DNA from: Mesostigma viride
Lineage: Eukaryota; Streptophyta; Mesostigmatophyceae; Mesostigmatales; Mesostigmataceae
Length of the DNA stretch: 56,057 nucleotides
Direction: 5' to 3'
NCBI GenBank assembly: GCA_009746045.1
Contig: RPFO01000164.1
Span: forward strand, 2,410,321-2,466,377
Of this stretch, positions 34,500 to 45,612 are shown piece after piece (within the stretch, counting starts at the first letter, position 1; each line of letters opens with the position of its first letter). The translations under genes were made by a program, and so were the position numbers. The notes beneath the pieces are model-generated. The model did not search any database, was not told the origin of the DNA, and was given only the letters and a program-made list of their open reading frames with translations.

Positions 34500-35700
34500 T
34501 TGTCAGGCAAACCCTGGCCTCGCTGGCGATTGTGGAGCTCCAGGCCCTGCCGTGGCAGCTCGACACCAAGCAGCTGTAGTATATCCTCTCACCAGCTGGA
34601 ACCGGCTTTCAATATGCGATGTTGGACTATGGGTCAGGAGTTTGTAGTTGAGAGCCCGTGATTCTGTTATCACTAAATAGCATGTAGACGTACCACGTCA
34701 TGTGGGCATCAATAAAGGAATCTTCAAACCTTCTACACAACAAAGAGGGAGGGCGCCCTCGTCTAGCTTGCTCTCGCTTCTCTCACTGCCACCAGCGGGC
34801 AGGCCACAGCTAGAGGACTCTCCGTGCATCATCGTGCAGGTCTGGCTGTGGTTGCAATACCGAACAAGTAGTCTGACACAAAGCCGATGCCATAATGGTG
34901 AGACCCGTGCGGTCAAGTTGTAGGCTGAGGTACAAGCTAGTGGCCACAATTAACCATGCATGGTTGACACAAGATCTAATGCCATGCCACATAGTCATGC
35001 CATTCCACTGCCCCACCTAAACAGCTAGTCCCTATATATCCCGGGGGAGTCTTCGTGGGGGCTGCCACAGTTTGTTGTAAACATAGAGGTCCCCGTCCCG
35101 CCAGCAAACCTTGGGCTTCTCGATCTGCCAGGGGAGGTCTTGTGATGGATGTACTAGTCAGGACACATATGTAGATATCGTGGCGTTGCTGCTGCATACA
35201 TACATATAAGTAAGTGAGTACTTGTGTGTCATGCACATGGGCATGCCACGGAGTGCTATGCTAATCTCATTAGTAAAATAACTAAGAGTAGAGCCTCGTT
35301 TATTAAGCCACACCTTAACCCCTAAAATCAGTGCAAGAGCATGGTTGGGTCAATTTCAACTTTCAGCACGGATTTTGACTCCCTGAGGTCTGCTCTACTT
35401 GGCAAAAATGTCAGTTTCGCTGACTGAGCACGATTTCGTGGTTGAGGGGGGGGGGGTGTCCGAGGTGGGGGTCTCATTTAAGACACTGGGCTATTTTTAA
35501 GCGTTCAGGGTGGTCTCCAGGGTAGCAGGGGTGCTTGGCAGGCGGGGAGTTGAGCGCCGCTTACTCGGGTCAAGTCTGGCGGCTCGAGGTTCGGAAAAAG
35601 CGGGAAAAGGCAGGACAAGAGCCGGGAAGAGCATGAATGATGAAAGGATGCCGCCACCACCTTTGCTCGGGTGTCGGTTCGCTAGGCCTGTTCCAGGCAA
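34500..35700. other. Intergenic, no recognised gene
   Basis: 1.2 kb after the haspin-like stop without a supported coding sequence. It should contain the 3' UTR and polyadenylation site, not identified. A G10 run is at about 35446-35456. Confidence 0.4.
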
Positions 35701-35722
35701 GATGCGGGGAGTGTGAGCGGGT

Positions 35723-36270
35723 ATGGAGGACATTTTATTCCCCCGCAAGGTGCTGGATAAAGGGCCAGTGCCATATCGCACTTTCAAAAGCCTTATATTG
35801 GGGAATGTTAGGGGTGCTGATGGCCTCGGAGTTCGGGCCTCTAAGCCTATGTATCACTCCTTTCTTGCAACTGTGATGCCGCCCGAGGAGCTGACACAGC
35901 TCGGGTGGAATGACTACCAGAAGCTGATGAGGGGGGAGCAAGCTATATATGGAGCGAATGGGAGTCTCTTGTTGGTAAGAACACTGGATGGCTAAGCAAA
36001 TCCCAGCTCCCTGCCTGCTCCATGGAGGAGCTCGTCAAGCTTTTGGGCGGGCGTGAGAAGGCCGTGGTGGTGGCGAAGACCTGGAACAATTTTCAATCTG
36101 CCTTGGGCAACAAGCCTGCTGTTCACGCAAAGTTGAAGGAATTTCTGGGGCGAGAGGGTGTGGTTGGTGGCAACGAGCCTGCACTTGAGGGTGCGGAGAA
36201 GGACAGTGATGGTGGTGACTCAGCAGATGGCATGTTGAAGACCATTGTAAATTCCAAAGCAATCGTTAGC
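35723..36270 (+). pseudogene. Unrecognised coding-like sequence, probably repeat-derived and frameshifted
   Basis: Two adjacent plus-strand ORFs in different frames read like protein: 35723-35995 (start MEDILFPRKVLDKGP, later ELTQLGWNDYQKLMRGEQ) and 36022 onward (MEELVKLLGGREKAVVVAKT, FQSALGNKPAVHAKLKEFLG), the second running into the (CCTTG)n array and so losing its end. They could be one gene broken by an indel, perhaps from a mobile element. No family is recognised. Confidence 0.4.
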
Positions 36271-36273
36271 CCC

Positions 36274-36990
36274 TTGCCTTGCCTTGCCTTGCCTTGCCTT
36301 GCCTTGCCTTGCCTTGCCTTGCCTTGCCTTGCCTTGCCTTGCCTTGCCTTGCCTTGCCTTGCCTTGCCTTGCCTTGCCTTGCCTTGCCTTGCCTTGCCTT
36401 GCCTTGCCTTGCCTTGCCTTGCCTTGCCTTGCCTTGCCTTGCCTTGCCTTGCCTTGCCTTGCCTTGCCTTGCCTTGCCTTGCCTTGCCTTGCCTTGCCTT
36501 GCCTTGCCTTGCCTTGCCTTGCCTTGCCTTGCCTTGCCTTGCCTTGCCTTGCCTTGCCTTGCCTTGCCTTGCCTTGCCTTGCCTTGCCTTGCCTTGCCTT
36601 GCCTTGCCTTGCCTTGCCTTGCCTTGCCTTGCCTTGCCTTGCCTTGCCTTGCCTTGCCTTGCCTTGCCTTGCCTTGCCTTGCCTTGCCTTGCCTTGCCTT
36701 GCCTTGCCTTGCCTTGCCTTGCCTTGCCTTGCCTTGCCTTGCCTTGCCTTGCCTTGCCTTGCCTTGCCTTGCCTTGCCTTGCCTTGCCTTGCCTTGCCTT
36801 GCCTTGCCTTGCCTTGCCTTGCCTTGCCTTGCCTTGCCTTGCCTTGCCTTGCCACGGCCTTGCCTTGCCTTGCCTTGCCTTGCCTTGCCTTGCCTTGCCT
36901 TGCCTTGCCTTGCCTTGCCTTGCCTTGCCTTGCCAGTTGCCTTGCCACGGCCTTGCCACGGCCTTGCCACGCCTTGCCACGCCTTGCCAC
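36274..36990. repeat. (CCTTG)n pentanucleotide microsatellite
   Basis: About 130 almost perfect copies with a few CCACG interruptions towards the right end (36851, 36944-36989). The long ORFs across it are repeat artefacts. Confidence 0.97.
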
Positions 36991-37307
36991 GTACGCCTGC
37001 ACTGCAGTGCATGCATGAGTAGAGGGGGACATAAATCGCATATATAATCCTCATCAGAGCAGACCGACGAGCTGTCCCCTATATATAGTCATACATACCT
37101 TGAATTCCTCTACCCATATGCACATATACACAACTGATCACATATACATGTTCACAACATATAAGCATGAAAGACAATTTGTTGTGGCCGGGGAAATGAA
37201 AGCTAGCTCGAGACTAGAGCTTACCCACATATGCAAGCACGTGCGCAAGAACTAATTAACCCAGTTGAGTTGCGGTTTGCCTATGCACAAGATGGTCGTC
37301 AACCACA

Positions 37308-37796
37308 AGATGTGGACGCCCCCCGCGGGCTAGAATAGCCATATGTAGCTTGTAATCCTTCCGGTAGCCAGTGCCGGCCGCCGGCCATGGCAGCGCGCCG
37401 ATGATGCCTATAGAACGTTTGCCTAGCCTTCATTGCCACCATTATTACCTATAGCCGAGTCACGTGCACCAGTCACGCACGGTACACAACCAGCGCCATA
37501 CATAGCTTTAGTAGCCTAGCCGCTTGTACATGCAACCAGCCATGCTACGTAATAGCTAGCTGGCTAGCTATGCTTCGCTTACTTGACTAAGCCCACTCTC
37601 CTTGTTACGGACATGCTCACGCGGGTCTTATTGCACCCACAGAACTTGCCGGATCGTCTATCGTGTCCGATTGCTGCTGTGGCATGCCTCTGGCATGAAG
37701 GAGCAAGGGGGTCTCTGCCCTTTCTTCCAGTGCACATATATACAGCGTTTAAAAGCACTCGATCCGGTGCTCCGTGATTCCCCAACGGGAGCACGA
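37308..37796 (+). repeat. Dispersed repeat, copy A
   Basis: Shares long diverged stretches, in the same order and orientation, with 40963-41400: GATGTGGACGCCCCC, AATAGCCATA, GTTTGCCTAGC, AGTCACGTGCACC, CACGGTACACAACCAGC, CCCACTCTCCTTGTTA, TGCTGTGGCATGCCTCTGGC, and CCCCAACGGGAGCACG near the end. Confidence 0.85.
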
Positions 37797-38593
37797 GTTT
37801 AACCCATAGTCGGCCACAACTTTTTTTGCTTTTTTGACCCCCAAAAATGAAAAAAATCATAACTCCTAGACCACAACTCCAAATACCCTCAACCCAGGTG
37901 CTAGGAACATCTACACTTCAAGGGCTTTCAGAATATGCAATAATATCACTGGTTTATCAAGGCAATTGGATGATAGCTTCAGCCAAAGTTGGCCAAAAGA
38001 CGATCGTTTCCGTGCAAGAAAAAGTATACCCCCCCATTTTTCTCAGGGGGGGGTCAGAAACCTCAATACCAACATTGGACAATTTATTTTGATAGTCCAA
38101 TGGTCCTTTCCTTTGGTCAAACCACCCGGATACCCCGTTTGACATGTATAATGCACGCGTGTACATGTGTGGCTTACGCGCGCGCAAACAGCCAACTATG
38201 CCATGCCATACAATGAAGCAATATAATTGACCACAATAGACTGCCAAACATGCTGGAATACAAATATGACGCCACCTTGCACTCACTGAACGGTATCCCC
38301 CAAAGAAATGCCACAAATTGTACAACATAATGGCTAACACCCCTCCTTGAGCAGGCATGGAAGGCTGTTGCAATTACCACTAATGCATCCACCATAAGAC
38401 ATGCATGAACGTACGAGTTTCCATACAAACAACACGAAAACGCATTGCCGTACCTGCCTTGATTATGACCTGGCCGGGTTCCGCTGGCCGCCATGCTCAT
38501 ACGTCACGGATACTAATGCTAGTGGCAGAGGCGGCCACAGCTGCTCTATCCATCCTTCCGTCATCGTTACCATGTTGTTTATCTATGCAAAGA
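37797..38593. other. No gene recognised
   Basis: Includes homopolymer-rich sequence (T and A runs 37820-37860; C7 and G8 runs about 38029-38053). Coding potential is not convincing on either strand. Confidence 0.35.
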
Positions 38594-38746
38594 TGACGTC
38601 TAACGCGTCCACATTCCCAGCAAATGGTGCCGCGGACTTTCGCAAAACATTGGAAGGCCCAGGCAGACGGAAGCTACCAAGAAACCAAAAAGAAACCGGC
38701 GATACCAAAGGGGACGTCTCGTCTGATGGTGACGACCAAGACACAG
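38594..38746 (+). CDS. Possible first exon of an unknown gene
   Basis: ATG at 38594 (MTSNASTFPANGAADF) opens a polar segment ending ...SSDGDDQDTG before a GTAATA donor-like site. Composition resembles a disordered N-terminal exon. No second exon is identified. Confidence 0.25.
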
Positions 38747-39610
38747 GTAATAACCACTGCGTATTTTCCCAATTCCTTGAATCTGATCATTCTTCACGTA
38801 CCAAAATAATGCATCGTCGTTCAGGGGTCATCATCTGACCCATTTCAAGCAGCGGAACCCGAAATTTCCACCAAAATGGCGCGTTGACAGCCATATCTCG
38901 CTATGCGCGCGCTCAACGGTAACAAATGTTAGCAAATGTCACGTGACCACCAATAAAATGCACGAGGTATTTACTGGGCTATGGTGCAATTACCTGGCCA
39001 ACCTTGGCATTTTCATTCGTGTCGGGTCTGCCCCCGTCCATCGGCAACATTTACGTTACGTCACTTACGTCGGAGGTCACGGATTTACGCGTTACAGTTA
39101 CGTTACGTCGGGTACCATCCATTTGGATGGCATCGGCCGACCATGGGTTAATTAATTAAATAATTGCCCATGCATGCAGTTGCATGCATGCAGGAAATAT
39201 GATGCATGCCTGTAGCCTAACTATAACCAGTAGTAGCTATAGCACCTAAGTTCAAAAGGGAATGATGGTCGCGCCCACGGCAATGGCTGACGGCGGTATT
39301 GCTGACGGGCGACGGCGGCGCTCAGAACTTTTGTGTCTGATCCCCAAAATCAGTCAGATCACTAATCACTTGCTTTGGATGCGTCTTCGCACCCGCCGGT
39401 ATAATCGGTTACGGCTGAAACGCAGTATCGAAAAAGTTACGCATGTGACAAGATTCAGGCTAGGACGACTCCGAAAGCTAAACGCGGTCTGGAAAAGGAG
39501 CTTTCCGGCTCCCAGCCGGCCCAACCCACTCGCCAGTGTTCTCGCCCAGCCGCCTATAATAACTGGATTACCCGCAAACCCATGCATCGCCAAGCACCTC
39601 GCCCGAGCCA

Positions 39611-40962
39611 ATGAGAAGTCAGTTTACCCTGCCACGAACACAAATGGCGACATGCAGTACAGGCCTAGTAGACTACACACGCAGTTTTATTTCAGCGCAG
39701 CTCGGGCTGGAACTGACCAATTATAGGATCGAAGAATGCGCCGAGATCTTAGTCCAGCTCTTCAGAACGTACTGGAACGCAAGCTCCGGCGTGGTCGGGC
39801 CCATTGGGCCCATCCCCGCCGACAACCTGACCATGCAGTGCATGGAGGAGTACAGGCTCCTCGCCTGGCCAGAGCTCTCAACCATCGCCTCGCTAAGTCC
39901 TCTTCAGCTAGCTTCTTCCAGCTAACTGCATAAGCTCCGCACCCCTGGCAGCCCGGCCTTTGCAGCCGGCAGCCACATCGGCTCCCTCTCTTTGCAAGGA
40001 TGACATCCTGAGCATGGTGCTGGAGGAGCACGTGACCTGGCCGTTGGCCGAGAAGCTGACTTCGCTGAACACGACGCTCAACACGGTGTCTCCATGCATG
40101 CAATGTGGAAACCAAGGTCGCCCAGAAGCTCACAACCTCAGCTCACGGCGCTGCAGACCGCAGCGCAGCTAGCTAGGCATCTGAGGTGCATGCTGCCGGC
40201 AGTTGTCTCTCGCCCAAAGGGCAAGTGCGGCCTGCCGATCGTCAAGAAGCTCGAAGCCATGCATCACCACCCAAACCAACGCCCTGGTCCCGCAGGTCCC
40301 GGCGATTGCATGCATGCAGCCGGCAGACGGCCACCATCGCAGCGCCCGGCTGCGGCCCGGCCCGGCCGGAAGACGGTAGCTTCTCGCCGCACTCCTACGC
40401 GGACCTGCTGCGGTCAGCAACCATGCACCTCGACCACTGCACGGGCCTTCGCCACGAAACTCCAGAAGCTGGAAGACCTCCGCCAGGCAAAACAACAGGA
40501 GGCCACCGACCGCGCTCGCCACGAGAGCCGAGTGGTGCTGCGTCGTTTCCGGCCCAGCCTGGGCAGACGGCAACCACCCGGCCTTGCCGACGAGCTCAAT
40601 TAAAGGACCAGCTTCTTACCCTCACTGTGGGCCTGCAGGTATATAGGTGACCTGTACAGAACTGTGCGGGTGCCACCGCCTTCCCGCCACTCACGGGACA
40701 TAGGCGGCTCCTCCACCAGTCCTGCTCACCTTCCCCTCCCCTGAGCCGGACAAGCAGCGGTTCACTTTCTCGTCGCAAGAGCTAGGTTGCACGACCTCAC
40801 CTGGACGCTGGATGACGACCTGACCCCCGCTCAGAAGCAGCAGCGACGCGACCTGTGGCCGGAATACCTCCGCGCCACAAACAGGATCCCCAGAAGCCCA
40901 AGGTGTACGTACTGGAGGGGCCGGCGGGGACCTCAGATGATATCTTATGATCTTCCACTGAG
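39611..40962 (+). pseudogene. Decayed copy of the LINE ORF1-like gene
   Basis: Scattered in all three plus frames are segments that parallel the intact protein at 4139-5485: HSYADLLRSAT (cf. TWADLLKQH), FATKLQKLEDLRQAKQQEAT (cf. the SAQLKQQALDLREEAD helix), APPPVLLTFPSPEPDKQRFT near 40.71-40.76 kb, and LTWTLDDDLTPAQKQQRRDL with WPEYLRA at 40797-40880 (cf. FTLDDDLTLAQQQRRRELWP). Stops and frameshifts separate them, so it is a dead copy. It is directly followed by dispersed repeat copy B. Confidence 0.65.
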
Positions 40963-41405
40963 ATGTGGACGCCCCCTAGCTGCGGGCTTGAATAGCCATA
41001 GCTTGTAATCGACCTTGATAGTCACTGCGGCCTAGAATGTTTGCCTAGCTGCATGTGCCATACCTAGTCACGTGCACCGCGCTAATGCACGGTACACAAC
41101 CAGCTCATAGCCTTAGCTTAGCCCTTGTTGTACAGCCAGCCGTGCTACGTTCTTGCTATGCGGCTTCGTTTGCTTGCCCACTCTCCTTGTTAATTATGAT
41201 ATGCTTGAATTGCAAGCGGGTCTTATATTGCACCCACAGAATTTGCGGGATCGTCTATATCGTGTCGATCCGATTGCTGCTGTGGCATGCCTCTGGCATG
41301 AAGGAGACAGGGGGTCTCTGCATGCCCTTTCTTCCTGTTGTGCACATATGCAGGGATTTTATAAAGCACTCCGGTGCTCCATGACTCCCCAACGGGAGCA
41401 CACGT
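40963..41405 (+). repeat. Dispersed repeat, copy B
   Basis: Diverged relative of 37308-37796 in the same orientation (see copy A). It abuts the decayed LINE ORF1-like sequence, so the repeat may belong to that element. Confidence 0.85.
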
Positions 41406-41617
41406 GTGTACGTGTAATTAATTAAATTAATCAACCAGTACTTCGCCAACAGACATCTGCCAGCCTAGCTATATTAATTAATTAATTAATTAAGTAGCTT
41501 CCATCATCATTCCGTCATCATTCCGTCATCGCGACTAGGAGAAGTGCACCACCCTTATGCTGGCATCTGCCACCCCTATAGTGACCCTATAGTGACCGCG
41601 GCCTAGGATGGGTCTCA

Positions 41618-41649
41618 CCCTAAGCCCTAAACCCTAAAACCCTAAACCA
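41618..41649. repeat. Interstitial telomere-like repeat (CCCTAAA)
   Basis: CCCTAAG-CCCTAAA-CCCTAAAA-CCCTAAA: about four heptamers of the Arabidopsis/green-alga type telomere sequence inside the contig. Confidence 0.8.
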
Positions 41650-41762
41650 CTTGCAAAAACAGAAGTGCCCCCTGCCACCACTGCTCACCAGGTTATGACA
41701 TTTAGGCTGGCATCTGTCACCACCCCGGCAGTGTGATGGTGTGTTTGGGGTGTGACAAGGAT

Positions 41763-42135
41763 GGCGAAAAATTGTCCTTAGTTACTCTTAAGAGAAAGAA
41801 CGGACAATTTTTCGCCACCCGCCACCCCTTGGCGCGGGTCATGGAGGTGTTTTGTCAAGGTGTGAGAGTGATGGCGAAAAATTGTCCTTAGTTACTCTTA
41901 AGAGAAAGAACGGACAATTTTTCGCCACCCTGCCACCCCTTGGCGCGGGTCATAGGAGGTGTTTGTCAAGGTGTGAGAGTGATGGCGAAAAATTGTCCTT
42001 AGTTACTCTTAAGAGAAAGAACGGACAATTTTTCGCCACCCCCCCACTGGCCGGCGCTGAGGTGGCGTGGGTTGTTGGATGTGGCGAAAAATTGCACGTA
42101 CTTACTCTTAAGAAAAGACCGCCCAATTTTTCGCC
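41763..42135. repeat. Four tandem foldback (hairpin) repeats
   Basis: Three units (arms at 41763-41777/41802-41816, 41873-41887/41912-41926, 41984-41998/42023-42037) have perfect 15-bp arms GGCGAAAAATTGTCC / GGACAATTTTTCGCC around an identical 24-bp centre that itself contains the palindrome CTCTTAAGAG. A fourth, diverged unit is at 42083-42135. Spacing is 110, 111 and 99 bp, with related linkers. An ORF across the array is a by-product. It lies just left of the viral element. Confidence 0.9.
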
Positions 42136-42451
42136 ATGTCCTCGCAGGGTGAGGGAGCCGGCGAGGGCCGCGCGGCGGGTGTGCAGAGTGTTAGGGTTTA
42201 TTAATCTGAAACTCAGACGACCTATGCAAGAATCCCATACGACCTGCGTCGATGCATGAGAGGTTTACTCTATTTTTAACCCGCAGTTAGAACTGCAATT
42301 CGAGACGAAATGAAAATTGTTTTCAGCATATATTGACGCGTTTTATACTGCATAAACGAATTCATTAAAAAATATAACACGTTTACATTCGTTATCAGCT
42401 CGACAAGAGCGAAAATGGCAAGCTCGTTGCCGTCGTCAACAAGACGACAAT

Positions 42452-43024
42452 CTACTCCTTGTCCTTGGAGTGTCCAGTCAGGCTCTTCACGTACGAGGCG
42501 GAGTTCTTCTTGTCGCCATGGCCGTGGGAGCTTGACGCTCCCTCGCGGCTCCTCTTCCTGCCATTGGAAGTGGCGGTCTTTGCGTCCTCGAAACCCTTCT
42601 TTACCTCCTCCCATGCCCTGTAGAGCGCAATGGGGGAAATGCCTGGCTGGCGCTTGGACTTGGAGAAGCCATTGAGGAAATCGTCAACCATCTTAACGCA
42701 CCCGTCGGCTTGGTCGAGGCGAATCCACTCGCAGCGGTCCTCGACCTTCCTCGGCTTTGCCGCATTCTTCTCGTAGACCCACTCGACGCAAATTTTTGGC
42801 GTCTTGCGGTCGACATCGTCATATCCGGCGTCGTGAATCTTGAAGACCTCGCAGGTAGGTCCGGTGCCTCCAACAGCACCTTCGTTTCCGGAAAGAAGGG
42901 AGACCTTGTGCGTCAGGTGTGCGAGCTGGTCAGATATCTTTGTCTGGCCGTCCTCGAGACCATCGAGGATTTTTCCAAGCATTGCCAACGCCTTCTCGCA
43001 AGGCCCTGCGTTTCGGGAAGCCAT
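42452..43024 (-). CDS. Unrecognised 190-aa protein at the left end of the viral element
   Basis: ATG at 43024-43022, stop at 42452; intact. The N-terminus is helical (EKALAMLGKILDGLEDGQTK). The middle is of mixed alpha/beta type (CEVFKIHDAGYDDVDRKTPK, ICVEWVYEKN, CEWIRLDQADGCVKMVDDFL). The C-terminus is basic and Ser-rich with a nuclear-localisation-like run (NGRKRSREG). It reads in the same direction as the virion genes and is the leftmost intact ORF of the cluster. No family is recognised. Confidence 0.6.
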   Translation of the reverse strand: MASRNAGPCEKALAMLGKILDGLEDGQTKISDQLAHLTHKVSLLSGNEGAVGGTGPTCEVFKIHDAGYDDVDRKTPKICVEWVYEKNAAKPRKVEDRCEWIRLDQADGCVKMVDDFLNGFSKSKRQPGISPIALYRAWEEVKKGFEDAKTATSNGRKRSREGASSSHGHGDKKNSASYVKSLTGHSKDKE

Positions 43025-43286
43025 GGCTACCGGCAGAGAGCTTGCAACGTGAGATGCGTGACTTGCACGTGATTTTGCCTATTTGTGCACAATGTGCCAA
43101 GGTCCGTTACGTCTGCTGGCACGGCCTGGACAGGACGCGAAGGTGGCTGGACTTGTACAAGTGTCGAACTTGGCTAAATTTCGGAGCGATGCAAGTCTAA
43201 GGTGGCCTCTACCACGTGGCGAGTTCTGGGACGTGAATTTAGGTAAAAAGACTCGTAAGCGTGCGAGTAATCAACTGGGTCACTTG

Positions 43287-43876
43287 TCAATCGCCTGAAC
43301 GAGATTCTAAGGTATCCACGCAGGTAAATTTTCCGAAGCAACCACCCATGTATAATTCGTAGAAATTACTTGCCATGACAATTGCACTTATTGAACCCGC
43401 GAATCTTTTCAAAACGTAGGATGCACAAAAAACCGTCCGTCTGCAACGGGGGAATTGAGTCTCGTTTCCGTCAAGTCTGTCAATGTACGACGCTCCTACC
43501 GTAATATGTCCTCCGTTTCTGAACAGGTGTGGGTTCTTTAGGTTAAAAAACGCGTGTTCGTTGATCATGGCGTAAGAAAAGATGTCCCCGTCTGATCCAC
43601 CCATGACAGTCTCTGTGCATAAAACAATGCAATCCTGTTGGTTATGCTCACCACCGGAGAAACTCGGGAAACAAGCCCGACAATAGCATGGTCCTCATCA
43701 AAAGGTACTGCGTCAACGTAGGCATAATGCACACCACCACGCCATGTACTGTCAATGATGGGCGCCCTCGGGTCTGGTTTGATTCTAAATTGACGTAACC
43801 CGGTGGTGGAGTCAATCACGTTTTCAGAGGCATTGGAATCTAGCACTATTTGGTAATAGGTGGGTATTCCATTGCT
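43287..43876 (-). pseudogene. Frameshifted viral structural-type gene, unrecognised
   Basis: Two overlapping minus frames (43565-43846 and 43287-43604) belong to one broken protein of about 190 residues. The first reads ASENVIDSTTGLRQFRIKPD and STWRGGVHYAYVDAVPFDED, the second MINEHAFFNLKNPHLFRNGG and HITVGASYIDRLDGNET. A one-base shift also separates the likely ATG (about 43870, MEYPP) from the first frame. Many beta-strand-like alternations suggest a virion or fibre-associated protein; its family is not known to me. It lies directly downstream of the LamG-bearing fibre. Confidence 0.5.
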
Positions 43877-45570
43877 TTATTACAAATTAGAGATAATAGT
43901 TGATCGCTTCTATGCTGGGATGGCGGCGGGAGTGCCCCACTTGGCACGAGGTATCCGCGGATCCGTTCAAGTTCCGCTGACGTCTTGGCGGTGTTGTAGA
44001 TAAGGATCTCGCCAATCCACCCGTCAAAGGCACGACTCGCGTTGGACGCGTCTCCTCCAATAGCGAGATTTCCCTGAACCAGTTGTAGGGTCCGATCCCA
44101 TTCTGTCATAACCAGCTCGTCCGTCGAAGCGGGTGAAAAGGCGTTTGTACTGCTGTTGCATGAAAGCGCCAGGACGTGTGCCTTGTTGTCAAAGAACTGA
44201 GCCCTGGTGCTCACGGTTTCGCGCATACTGGGAGTAAAGAGGATAACGGTCTGTACCTCTGACTGATAAGACATGAGATAACAATTGCCGTTCGACGATC
44301 CAAGCATATAACCTCTAATACCCGTAACCCCCTATTTCTGGATACGTTGCAGTCGTTAGCTGTTTGGCGACTAAAAAACACTCGCACTTACCCCGACCGC
44401 ATTCCAGAAATTGTTCACGGACTCCAACAAGCCAGACCGCGAGTTAATAAACGGAGGGACCGTTTCGAGTTCAGCTCCGCCGTATCCAGTGTCGGGCACT
44501 TGGCGGAAGTTGCCTGCGTCACGTGGTACCCGTTCGGCCCTTGTCGTTCACGCGCATCACGTTCCCCCTGCCGTGTTTTGCTGGGTTGTGCCCGACGTGT
44601 CGCTGAACACCGTGGCGCTGTCGGACGGATCGTACCACGCGAACAGCGCGGGGTCCGTTGCCGGGTTGTAATAGTACGTGAATGACAGCGCGTTGGATGC
44701 TGTGTTTCCAAGCCCTGACGTTGCGCCCGTCACGGCGCCCGCGCCCACGCTTACCGTCGTCACGAAGTCCGACATGGTAGGGTCACATCGAATGTGTACG
44801 TGGCGCCACTTCCCAGCAAGTTGGACGCGGTTCCGTTGGTCACGGCGATGTCGCCCAACGTGAACCCAGTGACCGATGTGCTAAAAGTGGCCGTGATCGG
44901 TAAACAGCACCCGTCGGGTTCCGGACGCAAGAGTCACCGACGGATTTGCCGAGTACGTGAACGACAGTGTGTTAGATGCCGCGTTGGCGTTCCCTGTCGA
45001 TGCGTCCACAACAGTGCCCGCGCCCACGCTGACGTTCGTTGAAGAATTGGCGATGGTTGGCGTCACTTGGAAGGCGTACGACGCCCCACTTCCGGTCAGG
45101 TTGGCGGCGGTCCCGTTGGTCACGGTGATGTCGCCCAACGCGAACCCCGTCACCGACCTGCTGAACGTGGCTGTCACGTCCACGGGTGATGAGGATGGCG
45201 TCAAGCCCGCGGTCGTCGCGAGGGTTACCGTTGGAGGTGGCGAATACGTGAAGACTAACGGAGTTGCTGCGGTGTTGCCGGTTCCTAGCACGCTGCTTGC
45301 TGCGTTCCTCCAACAGTGACTGTTGTCAGTGAATAAGCTACAGCTGGAGTCACAGAGAATGTGTAAGAGGCGCCGCTACCCGTTAAACCAGATGCAGTAC
45401 CATTTATGACAACGATATCACCCAAGGTGAACCCGGTGACTGTTTCGCTGAATGCTGCTGTCATTGTAATCGGTACCGCGCTAGGATACAGTCCGTGTGT
45501 AGTTGTTAACGTGATTGACGGCGCTGTCCTTGCCGTTTGCGCTTCTTGCGAATCAAAGCAGGACAAATAC
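43846..45570 (-). pseudogene. Viral fibre/adhesin with bacterial Ig-like repeats and a C-terminal LamG-like domain, frameshifted
   Basis: Reading leftward, three repeats of about 95 residues share the pattern 'ATFSxSVTGFxLGDIxVTNGTASxLTGSGASYxFxVTP', typical of bacterial Ig-like domains (around 45.3-45.55, 45.0-45.29 and 44.7-44.9 kb). Then comes a segment LFAWYDPSDSATVFSDTSGT and a concanavalin/LamG-like end with AFDGWIGEILIYNTAKTSAE-LERIRGYL (about 43.93-44.05 kb). Concanavalin-like ends often bind glycans. Coding is broken by at least six small frameshifts (about 45.29, 44.88, 44.77, 44.55, 44.37 at an A6 run, and 44.31 kb). The pieces keep order and strand, so one gene is the simplest reading. 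Its likely role is host attachment. Confidence 0.7.
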
Positions 45571-45612
45571 CATAATCAAACGACATGGAGCTAATATAAT
45601 ATCATCGTCACA

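Noticed and set aside
36022-37054. ORFs of Leu-Ala-Leu-Pro-Cys and Gln-Gly-Lys-Ala-Arg repeats
   Set aside because: Artefacts of the (CCTTG)n array; only the part before 36270 has protein-like composition.
41618-41649. True chromosome end
   Set aside because: Only about four telomere-like heptamers, followed by 14 kb of further sequence; interstitial.
41852-42259. 135-aa ORF with an internal repeat
   Set aside because: It simply reads through the tandem foldback repeats; the repetition is explained at the DNA level by inverted repeats.
42276-42614. 112-aa minus-strand ORF at the left viral edge
   Set aside because: It overlaps the 190-aa gene in another frame and is Gly/Arg-rich at that end; the non-overlapping part is too short to support.
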